Part shown: in pieces, positions 54,672 to 63,869 of the stretch
Position numbering within the stretch: the stretch's first letter is position 1
Layout of the letters: the number at the start of each line of letters is the position of its first letter
NCBI RefSeq assembly: GCF_003991355.1
Contig: NZ_RCSU01000005.1
Coordinates: 248,001 to 312,000, forward strand
Direction of reading: 5' to 3'
Source of the DNA: Pseudoflavitalea rhizosphaerae
GTDB taxonomy: Bacteria; Bacteroidota; Bacteroidia; Chitinophagales; Chitinophagaceae
Length of the DNA stretch: 64,000 bases
Notes under the pieces: generated by a model
Told to the model about the DNA's origin: nothing
Database searches by the model: none
Seen by the model: the letters and a program-made list of their open reading frames with translations, nothing else
Program-made: the position numbers and the translations under genes

Positions 54672-55364
54672 TCATTTCTTTCGTCTTGCATCTGAAAATT
54701 CACTGATCCTTTTTTTCTGTTCCTGCTCCAGCTGAGCCAACTTTTCTTTTCCCAATGTTTCAACGAGGAGGTCGTCTATCGATTTATTCCTTGAGCCTGA
54801 TAACAATTCCTGGTGAATGCGTTCAGTATCCTTAAGGATATTGATTGTAACTTGTTTGTCTTTGTAATCAATATCGTTATACATCAGCAGGGTAGGTTTG
54901 TAGAGCAGTTGATAGAGCCTGAAGAGTGTTTTTTCACCAGTCCTGGTAATGCTTACCAGTTTTGCCCTCTTATCCCCGGGGTCTCTTCGTTCTGTGATGT
55001 ATCCGTGTTTTTTCAGCTTGTTGAGAATATCGATGCCTGTGGTTTGTTCTGTAAAGTTGTATTGTATTACCTGCGTTTTCTTTACTTCCTTCAGTTGATA
55101 AATGGAATTCAGGAAATAAAACCATTCCAGTTCAAATCCGGGTATCTCCTGTAAAGCCATTTTTGAATAAACAGTATGCATGCCAGCAAGCCTTCCAACC
55201 AGTTTTGCAAAAACTGTATCGAGGTCCGGTGGCGTAAGTCCATCGAACAAATGGCTATTACTCTCTTTTGCCAGGAAATACATACAGAATTCAGTTGCTG
55301 AACTGGCCGGATGTTTTTTGGTGTACTCCTCCCAGGCCGTGATCAACTTAATTAGTTCACTCAT
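54672..55364 (-). CDS. MarR-family transcriptional regulator
   Basis: 230 residues. The winged helix has ILNKLKKHGYITERRDPGDK and RAKLVSITRTGEKTLFRLYQ, the recognition helix-wing pattern of MarR proteins. It is longer than usual (about 150) owing to both N- and C-terminal extensions, the C-terminal one Lys/Arg-rich. It diverges from the membrane protein gene at 55492, and repeats in the shared 127-bp gap are likely its operators. Confidence 0.8.
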   Translation of the reverse strand: MSELIKLITAWEEYTKKHPASSATEFCMYFLAKESNSHLFDGLTPPDLDTVFAKLVGRLAGMHTVYSKMALQEIPGFELEWFYFLNSIYQLKEVKKTQVIQYNFTEQTTGIDILNKLKKHGYITERRDPGDKRAKLVSITRTGEKTLFRLYQLLYKPTLLMYNDIDYKDKQVTINILKDTERIHQELLSGSRNKSIDDLLVETLGKEKLAQLEQEQKKRISEFSDARRKK

Positions 55365-55377
55365 AATAAAGGTCTGA

Positions 55378-55480
55378 TTCGATGTAAATTTAGTCTAAAA
55401 AGGCCTGAAATCTTATAAAGTTGTTTTTATTACGTAATTTTACATCGATATGGATGTATTATTAGATGCATTACATCGAA
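55378..55480. promoter_or_regulatory. Operator-like repeats between MarR and membrane protein genes
   Basis: TTACATCGA(A/T) occurs three times: inverted as TTCGATGTAA at 55378-55387, and direct at 55440-55449 and 55471-55480. The first and third are exact complements. The set straddles both divergent starts, as expected for a MarR-type autoregulated switch. Inference from position. Confidence 0.55.
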
Positions 55481-55491
55481 AATATATTAAA

Positions 55492-55995
55492 ATGGAAAAC
55501 ATAACTACCAATTATCTCTCGAGAGCGGAGCTTTGGCTTTATATCACTACCCTTGTCTATTTTCTGATGAATGGGGCTCAAATCTTTGAAACGCTGGTAT
55601 TCGTTCCCAAATGGACAACATCCCCTCCAGACAATTTCAGGCTATTACTGAGCGGGCAGGGAGCAAGCCTGAAGAACTTTTGGATCATCTTACACTCGCT
55701 GCATGAAATAACTTTTATTCTGGCTATCATATTTTGCTGGAAGATTGAATTTGCCAGGAACTGGTTGCTGATCTTGTTTATTATTCATTTTGCAGTAAGG
55801 GTCTGGACGCTGGCTTTCTTTGCGCCTAATATTATCAGTTTTCAGAAGATAGCGGAAACGCGATCAGTGGCGGAGAACCTGGTGAGTAAAACATCTCTTT
55901 GGCAAATGCTCAACTATGTTCGGGTGTCCATTTTTATCGCTGTGTCCATTGGTCTGATTCCATTATGTATCCGGATGGCCAATTTGCGTCATTGA
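55492..55995 (+). CDS. Membrane protein of unknown function
   Basis: 167 residues from ATG 55492, with four membrane helices (about 15-35, 63-83, 88-108, 135-155). Segment ARNWLLILFIIHFAVRVWTL is typical of small DoxX/DUF-type membrane proteins. Divergent from the MarR regulator, with which it shares operator-like repeats, so it is the probable target gene. The earlier ATG at 55450 would include an operator copy in the coding region and is less likely. Confidence 0.65.
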   Translation: MENITTNYLSRAELWLYITTLVYFLMNGAQIFETLVFVPKWTTSPPDNFRLLLSGQGASLKNFWIILHSLHEITFILAIIFCWKIEFARNWLLILFIIHFAVRVWTLAFFAPNIISFQKIAETRSVAENLVSKTSLWQMLNYVRVSIFIAVSIGLIPLCIRMANLRH

Positions 55996-56110
55996 TCCTT
56001 TCGGATCCCCAACTGTCTGTAAGTTCATTTTTCGCTTCATTCAGTTTTGCAGTCAGGTTCAGGGCTTCATTGTCATCTGATTGATAATTCACTTTGCCTA
56101 TTCGGTAAGA

Positions 56111-56854
56111 TCATAAAGTCATTCCGCCATCGATCACAAATTCTGATCCTGTAATAAAGTTGGCATTTGCGCTGCTCAGGTAGCATACCATTTGTGCAAC
56201 ATGTTCTGCTGTGCCGATCTGTTTGAGCGGGATTTTTTCCTGCAGGTTATTATACAGCGCTTCCACGCCGGCAGGGTCCAGTCCTGCTTTGCCCAGTACT
56301 TCAGTGCGGGTAGGGCCGGGGCTCACCATATTCACCCTGATCCTGCGGGCTGCCAGCTCGCTGGCGGCAGTTTTGGAAATGGAATTCAATGCCGCCTTGC
56401 TGGCCTGGTATACTGAATTATTAGCGCTGTGCATACTTGCTACAATAGAGGAGAGCATCACCACAGAAGCGCCATCGTTCAGTAAGGGAATGAATTGCTG
56501 TAATGTGAAATAAGCTCCCCTGAAATTAACGTTCATTACATTGTCGAAGTTCTCGATGCTGGTGGTTTCGATAGGGCCGCCAGTTCCTGTGATGCCTGCG
56601 TTGACGAAGAGTATGTCCACTTTTCCATATTCGGCCTCCACATGTGTTTTCAACCGCTGTATATCTTCCAGGTTTGCCTGGTCTGCCACGAAGGGGATGG
56701 CGCCCAGTTCGGTTGCTGCTTTTTCAACAGCTTCTTTTCTTCTTCCGGTAATGATCACAATTGCTCCCTCGGCTATCAATGCCTTTGCCGTTGCGTGGCC
56801 GATTCCACTGTTCCCGCCGGTTACTATTGCCAGCTTTTTGATGAATCTTTTCAT
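56111..56854 (-). CDS. Short-chain dehydrogenase/reductase
   Basis: 247 residues. Cofactor motif TGGNSGIGHATA (about 13-24), NAGITG (about 85-90), catalytic Ser in MLSSIVAS and YQASK (Tyr-x3-Lys, about 150-154), and the C-terminal FVIDGGMTL, as in classical SDR enzymes. NAD(P)-dependent oxidoreductase; substrate unknown. It diverges from an HxlR-type regulator with a palindrome in the gap, a very common pair in which the regulator responds to reactive electrophiles. Confidence 0.9.
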   Translation of the reverse strand: MKRFIKKLAIVTGGNSGIGHATAKALIAEGAIVIITGRRKEAVEKAATELGAIPFVADQANLEDIQRLKTHVEAEYGKVDILFVNAGITGTGGPIETTSIENFDNVMNVNFRGAYFTLQQFIPLLNDGASVVMLSSIVASMHSANNSVYQASKAALNSISKTAASELAARRIRVNMVSPGPTRTEVLGKAGLDPAGVEALYNNLQEKIPLKQIGTAEHVAQMVCYLSSANANFITGSEFVIDGGMTL

Positions 56855-56887
56855 TTTTCTGATTTTAATGCAAAGCTATGGGGAAAG

Positions 56888-56924
56888 TGGTATAATTTTG
56901 TAACCAGTATCACCAAGTATACCA
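56888..56924. promoter_or_regulatory. Inverted repeat between SDR and HxlR genes
   Basis: Perfect 7-bp arms TGGTATA / TATACCA, 23 bases apart, 34 bases from the SDR start and 5 bases before the HxlR start. A likely HxlR operator. Confidence 0.5.
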
Positions 56925-56929
56925 CAACT

Positions 56930-57271
56930 ATGTACAGGAATCAGTCAGAAGAATACCAGGCGCTACAGGATACGCTGTATGTGATCGGCGGCAAGTGGAG
57001 AATTCCCGTCATCAATTCCATATGCAATGGCAATACGCGATTCAGGGAAATTGAAAGAAGTATTCCAGGTATTACAAGAAGAATGCTGTCCAGGGAATTG
57101 AAAGATATGGAGCTGAACAAGCTGGTGAAAAGGACGGTGTATGCAGGCCCTCCGGTGGAGGTAGAATACACATCAACCGATTACTGTAAATCATTCGGTG
57201 GCATTATCCTGGAGATGATCAAATGGGGGAGAGAGCACCGCAAAGAGATAACGAAAAAAAAGAAGCAGTAA
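56930..57271 (+). CDS. HxlR-family transcriptional regulator
   Basis: 113 residues from ATG 56930. LYVIGGKWRIPVINSI, then FREIERSIPGITRRMLSREL and YTSTDYCKSFGGII, are the HxlR winged-helix motifs. The single N-terminal-half Cys is in NSICNG. Divergent from the SDR gene, which it probably controls. Its 3' end is 3 bases from the convergent AraC gene. Confidence 0.88.
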   Translation: MYRNQSEEYQALQDTLYVIGGKWRIPVINSICNGNTRFREIERSIPGITRRMLSRELKDMELNKLVKRTVYAGPPVEVEYTSTDYCKSFGGIILEMIKWGREHRKEITKKKKQ

Positions 57272-57274
57272 TTG

Positions 57275-58207
57275 TCAGCGGCGAGTGTACATAATGCAGT
57301 CTTTATAGGCTTTGGGCGTGATCCCTTCCAGTTTCCTGAACAACCTGATGAAATAGTTCACGTCGCTGAACCCGCATTGGGCGCTCACGGAACCCACGCT
57401 GTTACCGGAATCGGCCAATAATTGCTTTGCAAGTTTCATCCTTTCGCTGTTGATATAGTCAAGCGGTGTGATGCCAAATTGTTCCTTGAACCATTTGAAG
57501 AATACATTCCGGCTGAGATACACCTGTTTGCTCAGTGCATCCACCGAAATCTTTTCGGTTAGGTGTTCCTGTATGTAGTGCAGAATAAACTGTGCTTTAC
57601 CCTGATTGTTATTGCTGTTTTTCTCTGTTGAGATCCGTTTCAGGTATTGGCTTTGGACCAGCCTGATCAATAATTCCTTCATGGCCAGGTCTGCAAAAAT
57701 ATCCTTGGCAAGTTCACCGCTGCTGCAAACGCGGATCAGTTTATTGATGATACTGGAAATCTCATTGTCGTTCGAAAAATGATACTGGCTGAACTGGAGC
57801 GTCCATTCATGATCATCTGCCTCCGTATTGTAATAGGAATTCATGAAGTTCATGGTCTGTTTCACATAGGAAGCGTCTACTGCAAGGGCTATGCATTGTG
57901 TGGGGTTTTGCATATCGGCTTCGGGAAAATCAATGACCATCGATTTGTTTGCGGGAACGATCAATGTTTCGCCGGGAAGGTATTCAAACGTGGGCTCATC
58001 ATAAAGATGCATCATCTTTTTACCTCTCACCATACTGGTAATCACCAGGTCGTTAAAAGTGAGGGGGACATGATAGGCGTTCTGATAGGTCTCGAATACA
58101 TTGAGTTCACAGTTCTTCATATTGAACACGCGCCGGTTCTCCACGAGTGTCTGCAACTGTTTAGGATGAGTAAGGTTGATTTTGGAGAGGTAGCTTTTGA
58201 TCGGCAT
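57275..58207 (-). CDS. AraC-family transcriptional regulator
   Basis: 310 residues. An N-terminal AraC_N-type cupin part (about 30-190, GETLIVPANKSMVIDFPEAD) is followed by the two helix-turn-helix DNA-binding domain (about 205-305: VDALSKQVYLSRNVFFKWFK and FSDVNYFIRLFRKLEGITPK). It diverges from an aldehyde dehydrogenase remnant; this regulator-enzyme pair is common in bacteria, so it may have lost its target. Confidence 0.88.
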   Translation of the reverse strand: MPIKSYLSKINLTHPKQLQTLVENRRVFNMKNCELNVFETYQNAYHVPLTFNDLVITSMVRGKKMMHLYDEPTFEYLPGETLIVPANKSMVIDFPEADMQNPTQCIALAVDASYVKQTMNFMNSYYNTEADDHEWTLQFSQYHFSNDNEISSIINKLIRVCSSGELAKDIFADLAMKELLIRLVQSQYLKRISTEKNSNNNQGKAQFILHYIQEHLTEKISVDALSKQVYLSRNVFFKWFKEQFGITPLDYINSERMKLAKQLLADSGNSVGSVSAQCGFSDVNYFIRLFRKLEGITPKAYKDCIMYTRR

Positions 58208-58359
58208 TCATGTCGGTTGTAAAAACAAGTTAAGGAATATTGTAATACGGTGGGACAAGAAAAGTACGATCGTGCTATTAAAAAACACGAAAGTGAGGCG
58301 GGTTTGATGAGGAATCAATGAAATTCACGTAGCAAATTCTAACGATAAATCTTGCTGAT

Positions 58360-58755
58360 ATGAGTGTCTCAACAGCATCAGGGCCCAGACCTGCTGTGGC
58401 ATCCCGCCCACAGTTCATAGAAAAATCCGATCACTACATTGGTGGCGCCCGGGTGGCCTCTTCGGGCGGGAATTACTTCAGCAATATTTCTCCCATCGCC
58501 GGCATACTATTCACTAAAGCCGCGAGGGGTAATTCAAAAGATATAGATCCCGCGATCGATGCTGCAACAGAAGCATCAAAAGCATGAAGCAAAACGTCGG
58601 CCGGTTACCGCAGTAACCTCTTATTGAAGATTGCCCAGGTCACGGAGGATAACCAGGAATACCTGGCTATCGCAGAGACCATCAACAATGGAAGAGCCTC
58701 CGGGAAACAAGAGCTGCATTTTCCATTGTTGATAGCGTCTGCGGCAGAAGGATGA
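58360..58755 (+). pseudogene. Aldehyde dehydrogenase, N-terminal remnant
   Basis: Starts MSVSTASGPRPAVASRPQF. The middle HYIGGARVASSGGNYFSNIS and AATEASKA is typical of the aldehyde dehydrogenase N-terminus. An in-frame TGA at 58585-58587 stands where a Trp (TGG) is expected. The same frame goes on with SKTSAGYRSNLLLKIAQVTE and LAIAETINNGRA, then loses similarity and stops at 58755. The catalytic Cys domain (about 350 residues) is missing. Confidence 0.8.
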
Positions 58756-58800
58756 CCTTCCCGTGTTGTTCGTTGTATTGTGGTGCATACAGCATGTTAT

Positions 58801-58840
58801 AAGGGGTGTTCCTGATAAAGAATCAGAACACCCCTTTTGC
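58801..58840. terminator. Strong bidirectional terminator
   Basis: Perfect 11-bp stem AAGGGGTGTTC / GAACACCCCTT with a 14-base loop and T/A runs on both sides. It ends the T9SS protein gene on the minus strand. Confidence 0.75.
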
Positions 58841-58859
58841 TATTTTCAGAATTACCGAA

Positions 58860-60128
58860 TTACATTTTTACAAGCGAAACCGTTTGACTGCGGTCCTGGT
58901 TTCCCTGGAAATAGAGGAAGTATTGTCCGTTGTTCACGCCGGAAAGGTCCATCGCAACACGGTTGTCGCCTTTCTGAACAGTTACCGGAGTGCGACGCAC
59001 CAGGCGTCCGCTATTGTCGATCACCATCAGTGTGCCTTGCTGCGCCTGTTGTGTGGAGATCACTACAGCAGTATTGCCTCCGCGAACGGGATTGGATTGC
59101 AGCGCCAGTTGAAATCCGGTGGAGAGTTGCTTCACCATTACGATGGAGGAATAGGTAGTTGTGCCATCGATGTCAACCATCTTCAACCTGAACCATGAAT
59201 TATTGGGAAGCGCTACAGTGCTGCGGTATACGCTTGGACGGTTATTGGCCGGCACTTCTTTCACGGCCGCGTAATCGCGCCCGTTGCTGCTTTGTTCGAT
59301 GAAGAATGACCTTACCTGCTCTTCATAGCTGGTGCTCCAGGTCAGTTCTGCCTGATCGCCTTTGCGGCTGCCGGTGAATGATGTGAGTGTCAATGGTAAC
59401 GATGTAGCACAACCGGCACTGTTGGCGGTTACAGGAGCCGGACCCGTAATGTTTGTAGATGGTGCTGATGCGCCGGTTTTCTGATGGATCCTCAGGCTGG
59501 CAGTATTGGTGATCCTGTTGTTGCCACCGAGCGATACATCGAAACTCATACAGGCAGTTCCAACCGGAACTGTAACGAAATCTGCCGGGTTATTGAAAAT
59601 CGTTCTTGCATGGAATACAGAGCCTGAGCCCATTTGCATAGTTCCGCTGTTCACGGTTACATTCACAAATGACATGACGCCGTTATTGTAAAACGAACCG
59701 CCGTTCAAATGCGTTGTTGGCCCCGCAACTGTGAGTAAGGCGCCGTTATGATTATAAATCATTCCTCCAAGAAAGGCATTGGTGCCAAGGGTTAGATTGC
59801 CGTAGTTGATCAGTTGCATGCTTCCACCCATATTGAACTGGGAGTTGATGGTAACTGTTGCTCCGTTATTGATAATGAGCACTCCGTTATTGAAATTGAA
59901 ATTGTTGAAAGTGGAATTGCCACAGATAATGAGTCTACCTCCGTTAAGGGAAACATTTGAGAAATTACCGCCTGAAGTACTAACATAGTAGTCGCCTGAA
60001 TTGATGGCAGAATTCGAAGTAAGCGGTGTTCCTGAGCATGTGAATGCAGGAAGAGTAGGGGTAGTTTGAGACATGACCATGTTGCCTGCGCCAATGCACA
60101 GCATCAGGATCCAAAGGGTACGATACAT
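58860..60128 (-). CDS. Secreted protein with T9SS C-terminal sorting domain
   Basis: 422 residues from ATG 60128. Signal peptide (about 1-22). An Asn/Gly-rich region (about 40-200) has repeated NNG and NFN motifs like a parallel beta helix. A linker domain with LTSFTGSRKGDQAELTWSTS leads to a C-terminal sorting domain (about 340-422) with TLMVIDNSGRLVRRTPVTV and NGQYFLYFQG ending in LVKM. Such domains direct export by the type IX secretion system and attachment to the cell surface. Role unknown; possibly adhesion. Confidence 0.8.
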   Translation of the reverse strand: MYRTLWILMLCIGAGNMVMSQTTPTLPAFTCSGTPLTSNSAINSGDYYVSTSGGNFSNVSLNGGRLIICGNSTFNNFNFNNGVLIINNGATVTINSQFNMGGSMQLINYGNLTLGTNAFLGGMIYNHNGALLTVAGPTTHLNGGSFYNNGVMSFVNVTVNSGTMQMGSGSVFHARTIFNNPADFVTVPVGTACMSFDVSLGGNNRITNTASLRIHQKTGASAPSTNITGPAPVTANSAGCATSLPLTLTSFTGSRKGDQAELTWSTSYEEQVRSFFIEQSSNGRDYAAVKEVPANNRPSVYRSTVALPNNSWFRLKMVDIDGTTTYSSIVMVKQLSTGFQLALQSNPVRGGNTAVVISTQQAQQGTLMVIDNSGRLVRRTPVTVQKGDNRVAMDLSGVNNGQYFLYFQGNQDRSQTVSLVKM

Positions 60129-60879
60129 AATAATAGTTTTAGGAATGGTAATTCCCAGGACGATGGTGATCAACGATGGCTTTCAACGGATGGAATTAAT
60201 CCTGTAAGAAACTACTGAACAAGACAAATGGTTACATAGAGATTACATAGGAGAACTAGAGAACGACAGGTAGAGCGATAATGGTATTGAGAGATAAGGA
60301 GGGTCTTCTAAGGAGATTTCGATTATGATGCAAAGCTACTACTTTCTTTGATAAATGCAATATGTAAGCGCTTACAGGCCTTGTTAAAATTTTCTAATTA
60401 ATGGAACGAATAAGATGATCATTGTTACCTCAAAATTCTTATTATCAAGGTCAAGTGTAATTTTATGAATGATAAGACGCAGTCTGGTAAAGGTTTTCGG
60501 CCTGTCTATAAAATTTCACCTATGTGAGATAAAATAGAATTCCACTGTTATTCCTAACCATTCCTGTGCCAGGAACTTCTATGTGTATTTAGAATTTCTA
60601 CTACAAGACAGGTGTTCGTTTTTTATAGACCCCGGGGTCTGTTTTGCAATTTGCGGCTGATTTGAAAATAACGTTAAGCAATAACCGAAGATTGATTAAA
60701 ATGTTCAAATATTCACTTGAATACATTTCAATGTTGTCAACGGTAAACAGCTATTCTTTTTAAGCGGGTTCAATGGGAAGGCTTGCCGCAGATTTTTATA
60801 CCTTTATGGAGAAATCACAGGACCCTGTGTCAATCCGGAAACGGATGGCCCCTTCTAAAACCATATAAGAAAACGAAAC
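60129..60879. other. Intergenic stretch of 750 bases
   Basis: A+T-rich, with no gene I can support. It contains a perfect 14-bp palindrome AGACCCCGGGGTCT at 60627-60640 followed by GTTTT, which could act as a terminator. The first 200 bases carry the promoter of the T9SS protein gene. Confidence 0.45.
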
Positions 60880-61314
60880 ATGTTGTCTTCAAAAGTCATA
60901 GAATATTGTAAAACAAAAGGCTGGTGGTTCGAGCAGCTCTCGCAATCTTATTCGGATGTGATGAGGGATCTGGGTATTCCCTCCGAGGCTGCCTTTGCGC
61001 AGTTTTACAGCCATGCCGAGGATGGACCGGTATTTCACAGCAGGCGCCGCGATATTTACCAGATCGGATGGTTCTCTGTCAATTCACAGTATAAGCTCGA
61101 TATAAAACGTACGCATGAATTGCTCCATCTTCCGGATGAATACCTTCCGCTGGACAGTTTTGAGGCTGAATCGGGTTTCTTTTACAACCGCGTTACCGGT
61201 GAGGTGGCGGAACTAAGTGCCGGCAGGAAACTGAACGAGTTTCTTGTGGGCGATGCATCGCCGCAATGGAGATCTTTCAATGATTTCCTGGAATGGTATT
61301 TCGATCTGAATTAA
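60880..61314 (+). CDS. Unknown protein
   Basis: 144 residues, acidic at both ends, with VFHSRRRDIYQIGWFSVNSQ in the middle and a C-terminal FNDFLEWYFDLN that recalls SMI1/KNR4-type immunity proteins. The family match is weak. No signal peptide. It stands alone with about 150 bases to the next gene. Confidence 0.5.
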   Translation: MLSSKVIEYCKTKGWWFEQLSQSYSDVMRDLGIPSEAAFAQFYSHAEDGPVFHSRRRDIYQIGWFSVNSQYKLDIKRTHELLHLPDEYLPLDSFEAESGFFYNRVTGEVAELSAGRKLNEFLVGDASPQWRSFNDFLEWYFDLN

Positions 61315-61464
61315 GATTTATCCTTCAAAAAGCCTGGTCTTCCAACCGACAGGGTCCGTGAAATGCAGCATTGCTGTTTTTGAACTTCAGAATGAAAGTG
61401 CCGATGAAAATCAAAAGACCTTATTTAGGTTGCATCAACCTTGAATACGAATATGGCCACGAGG

Positions 61465-62391
61465 TTACAAATTCTCCATCGCCCATCTTTCCATTTCCTG
61501 GTATTCTTTCTCTTCCTTCCTGACTGTATGGATATGCATATGGAACAATGTATAGTGGATATTATAGCATTGTAGTCTTTTATCGAAATTCAATACTTCA
61601 TTTCCGTTTTCTTCTTTTCTCTTTTTCCATAAATCGATATAGGATATACCTGTGCGTTGCATCCAGGGTTCGCACATATGCACAAGGTCGTATAACCGAT
61701 CACCCAGCATCATTTCAGCCCAGTCGATCACGGCAGCCACTTTGCCATCTGGCGTAAGCAAGAGATTATCGAATCCATAATCGCCGTGCAGTACCTGTTT
61801 CTCTTTCGGGAAGAAAGGAAAGCAGGTTATCATTTTTTCCAGGAGTTTTTCGAAAAGAGGACCATTCAGCCAGGTTTTGGCTGCGAGTTCCTGCCAACTG
61901 GCGGGATATTTTGAATTGTGGATCGCCAGGAGAAATGTTTCCCAGGACTCGAAGAGGCCGTTGCCATTGGCGCCGGTGTATCCCCAACCGCTCAATTGGT
62001 CAACAGGCAGCTGATGGATAAGATCGAGCTGGTTGAGAATTGTATTGGCCAATGGAAGTTTTAAAGGAAGGTCCTCCGCAAGCAAAACGCGATCTGATGG
62101 GATCCCATCCACAAATTCCGATACACAATAAAAATAATCCCCGTTGAAATTACCGGTGGATTTGATCTCCGGAACAGGAATGGTTTCACTGTTGAAATGT
62201 TCCCAGGCAAATACATCTTTCTGAAAGTCCAGCGGATGCTGGTTGATGCGCAGCACCAGTTTCTCTTCACCTGTAAAGAACGTAAGGGCCTGCGACCACC
62301 ATCCATCGGCCACAGGCTCTACATCGTGTACATAATTATATTTCATTTCCAGGAATTCCTGGATGGTATTTGTATCGAAGTGCATTTTCAA
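61465..62391 (-). CDS. Aminoglycoside phosphotransferase-like kinase
   Basis: 308 residues. It carries the APH catalytic loop VLHGDYGFDNLLL and the metal site AVIDWAEMMLGDRLYDL, with an N-terminal Lys/Glu lobe (EEKLVLRINQHPLDFQKDVF). It resembles hygromycin B kinase-type members. It may phosphorylate an antibiotic or a small metabolite; real substrate unknown. It ends 8 bases after the MFS gene stop in the same direction, so the two may be a resistance operon. Confidence 0.8.
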   Translation of the reverse strand: MKMHFDTNTIQEFLEMKYNYVHDVEPVADGWWSQALTFFTGEEKLVLRINQHPLDFQKDVFAWEHFNSETIPVPEIKSTGNFNGDYFYCVSEFVDGIPSDRVLLAEDLPLKLPLANTILNQLDLIHQLPVDQLSGWGYTGANGNGLFESWETFLLAIHNSKYPASWQELAAKTWLNGPLFEKLLEKMITCFPFFPKEKQVLHGDYGFDNLLLTPDGKVAAVIDWAEMMLGDRLYDLVHMCEPWMQRTGISYIDLWKKRKEENGNEVLNFDKRLQCYNIHYTLFHMHIHTVRKEEKEYQEMERWAMENL

Positions 62392-62399
62392 AGATACAG

Positions 62400-63608
62400 T
62401 TACTCGCTGAGAACGGGCTCCGGCTCCGGTTGTCGATTGCCGGCAGGCGTCGTTTCTAACTCAGTTGTAGCAACAGGTTTCTTCTGTGTATAAAAACTCA
62501 TGCCATAGGCAAGGAGGAGTAAAGGCACCGCCATCCAGATCACCTGTTTTGTACCGTAGTGTGCAATTACATAACCGCCCAGTAAGGAGCCTGCAGTTAT
62601 ACCTGCATTGTAGAAAGAAGGCAACAGGCTGTTTACCAGCTCCAGCGATTGTTGCGGAACATAAGCAGTGAGATGGATATTCGCTGCCAGGAATCCGCCC
62701 GTATGAATGAAGCCCCAGATGCTCAGGATGATCACCATCGGTACAAAATATCCACCGAACTGGAAAGCGAGGATATGCGTGAGTACCAGCGACAATAGAA
62801 AGATGCGGGTTGTGAGCATCACGTTCTTACTGAGCCAGATGCCCATTGCCCAGTTGCCCGCAATGCCTGCTCCGCCAAATACCAGTAACATGATACTGAT
62901 CTCTGCGCCGCTCATTTGCGTGATCTTGTTCAGGAATTCCGCCAGGTAACTATAAGTAGCAAACATACCGGCCAGCATCACAAGTGTAGTGCTGAGCTTG
63001 ATCCAGAGAAACGGACTGCGAAGGATCGGGTCGGATACATTACTGCTGCGTTCCTTCGATACAGGCATGCTGGGTACCAGTAATATCATGCCTGCGAATG
63101 CAATAAGATTGATGAAAGCAGCCAGGTAGAAAGATGCCTGCCAGTTAAAGAGATCAGCCATATAGGTGGTGAGCGGAACGCCCAATACGGTTGCGATGCT
63201 CAGTCCTGCCATCACTGTCGCCACTGCTTTTGGCGCATCTTTAGGTCCAGCTTCGCGTGCTGCTACAGAAGCGGCCACGGCCCAGAACACAGGATGCAGG
63301 AAGGCGGGGAGTATACGTGCGATCATCATGAAAGTAAAGCTGGGCGCAAATGCTGAGAGGATATTCGATACTACAAAAACCGCCAGCACCAGGGCAAGGA
63401 TCGTTTTGCGGTTGATCCTGGCTGTTAGGGCAGTTGTGAATGGGCCCGTCAGCGCCACGGTGAGTGCAAATGCACTCAAAAGCCAGCCAGCTGTATCGAT
63501 GGAAATACTGAACTCCTTTGCCAGTGCAGGAAGTATGCCGATCACTCCAAATTCGGTTGTAATAATCCCGAATGCTCCCAATGCCATAACATAAATCGAC
63601 CTGTTCAT
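62400..63608 (-). CDS. MFS transporter (DHA1-type exporter)
   Basis: 402 residues from ATG 63608 with 12 membrane helices. The start IYVMALGAFGIITTEFGVIG and the motif GPFTTALTARINRKTILALV (the MFS loop 2-3 signature) fit arabinose-efflux/drug exporters of the DHA1 family. Proton-driven export is assumed. The longer frame (to 63740) adds a non-homologous leader. It is upstream of the kinase gene in the same direction, with 8 bases between the two. Confidence 0.88.
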   Translation of the reverse strand: MNRSIYVMALGAFGIITTEFGVIGILPALAKEFSISIDTAGWLLSAFALTVALTGPFTTALTARINRKTILALVLAVFVVSNILSAFAPSFTFMMIARILPAFLHPVFWAVAASVAAREAGPKDAPKAVATVMAGLSIATVLGVPLTTYMADLFNWQASFYLAAFINLIAFAGMILLVPSMPVSKERSSNVSDPILRSPFLWIKLSTTLVMLAGMFATYSYLAEFLNKITQMSGAEISIMLLVFGGAGIAGNWAMGIWLSKNVMLTTRIFLLSLVLTHILAFQFGGYFVPMVIILSIWGFIHTGGFLAANIHLTAYVPQQSLELVNSLLPSFYNAGITAGSLLGGYVIAHYGTKQVIWMAVPLLLLAYGMSFYTQKKPVATTELETTPAGNRQPEPEPVLSE

Positions 63609-63869
63609 TTTTTTGCTTTGATTAAGTGAATGAAATAGCTGCCTCCCGGATGGGAGTGATTTCATATAGCATCGTTGATGTGTGGATGGTTGTGTTGCAA
63701 TACGAGGATACAAAAGTATAGAAATATCGAAATACTTCAATGAATAATTTTCAGGGATCAGGGAATGCAGGTTGGGTCAGTATCCATTTTAACAGTAAAA
63801 CTGACCAATGGAGTAACATTGGTCGGGAAAAGGAAATAATAAAATAATGGAAAGAAGGAGCCTTGTAAG

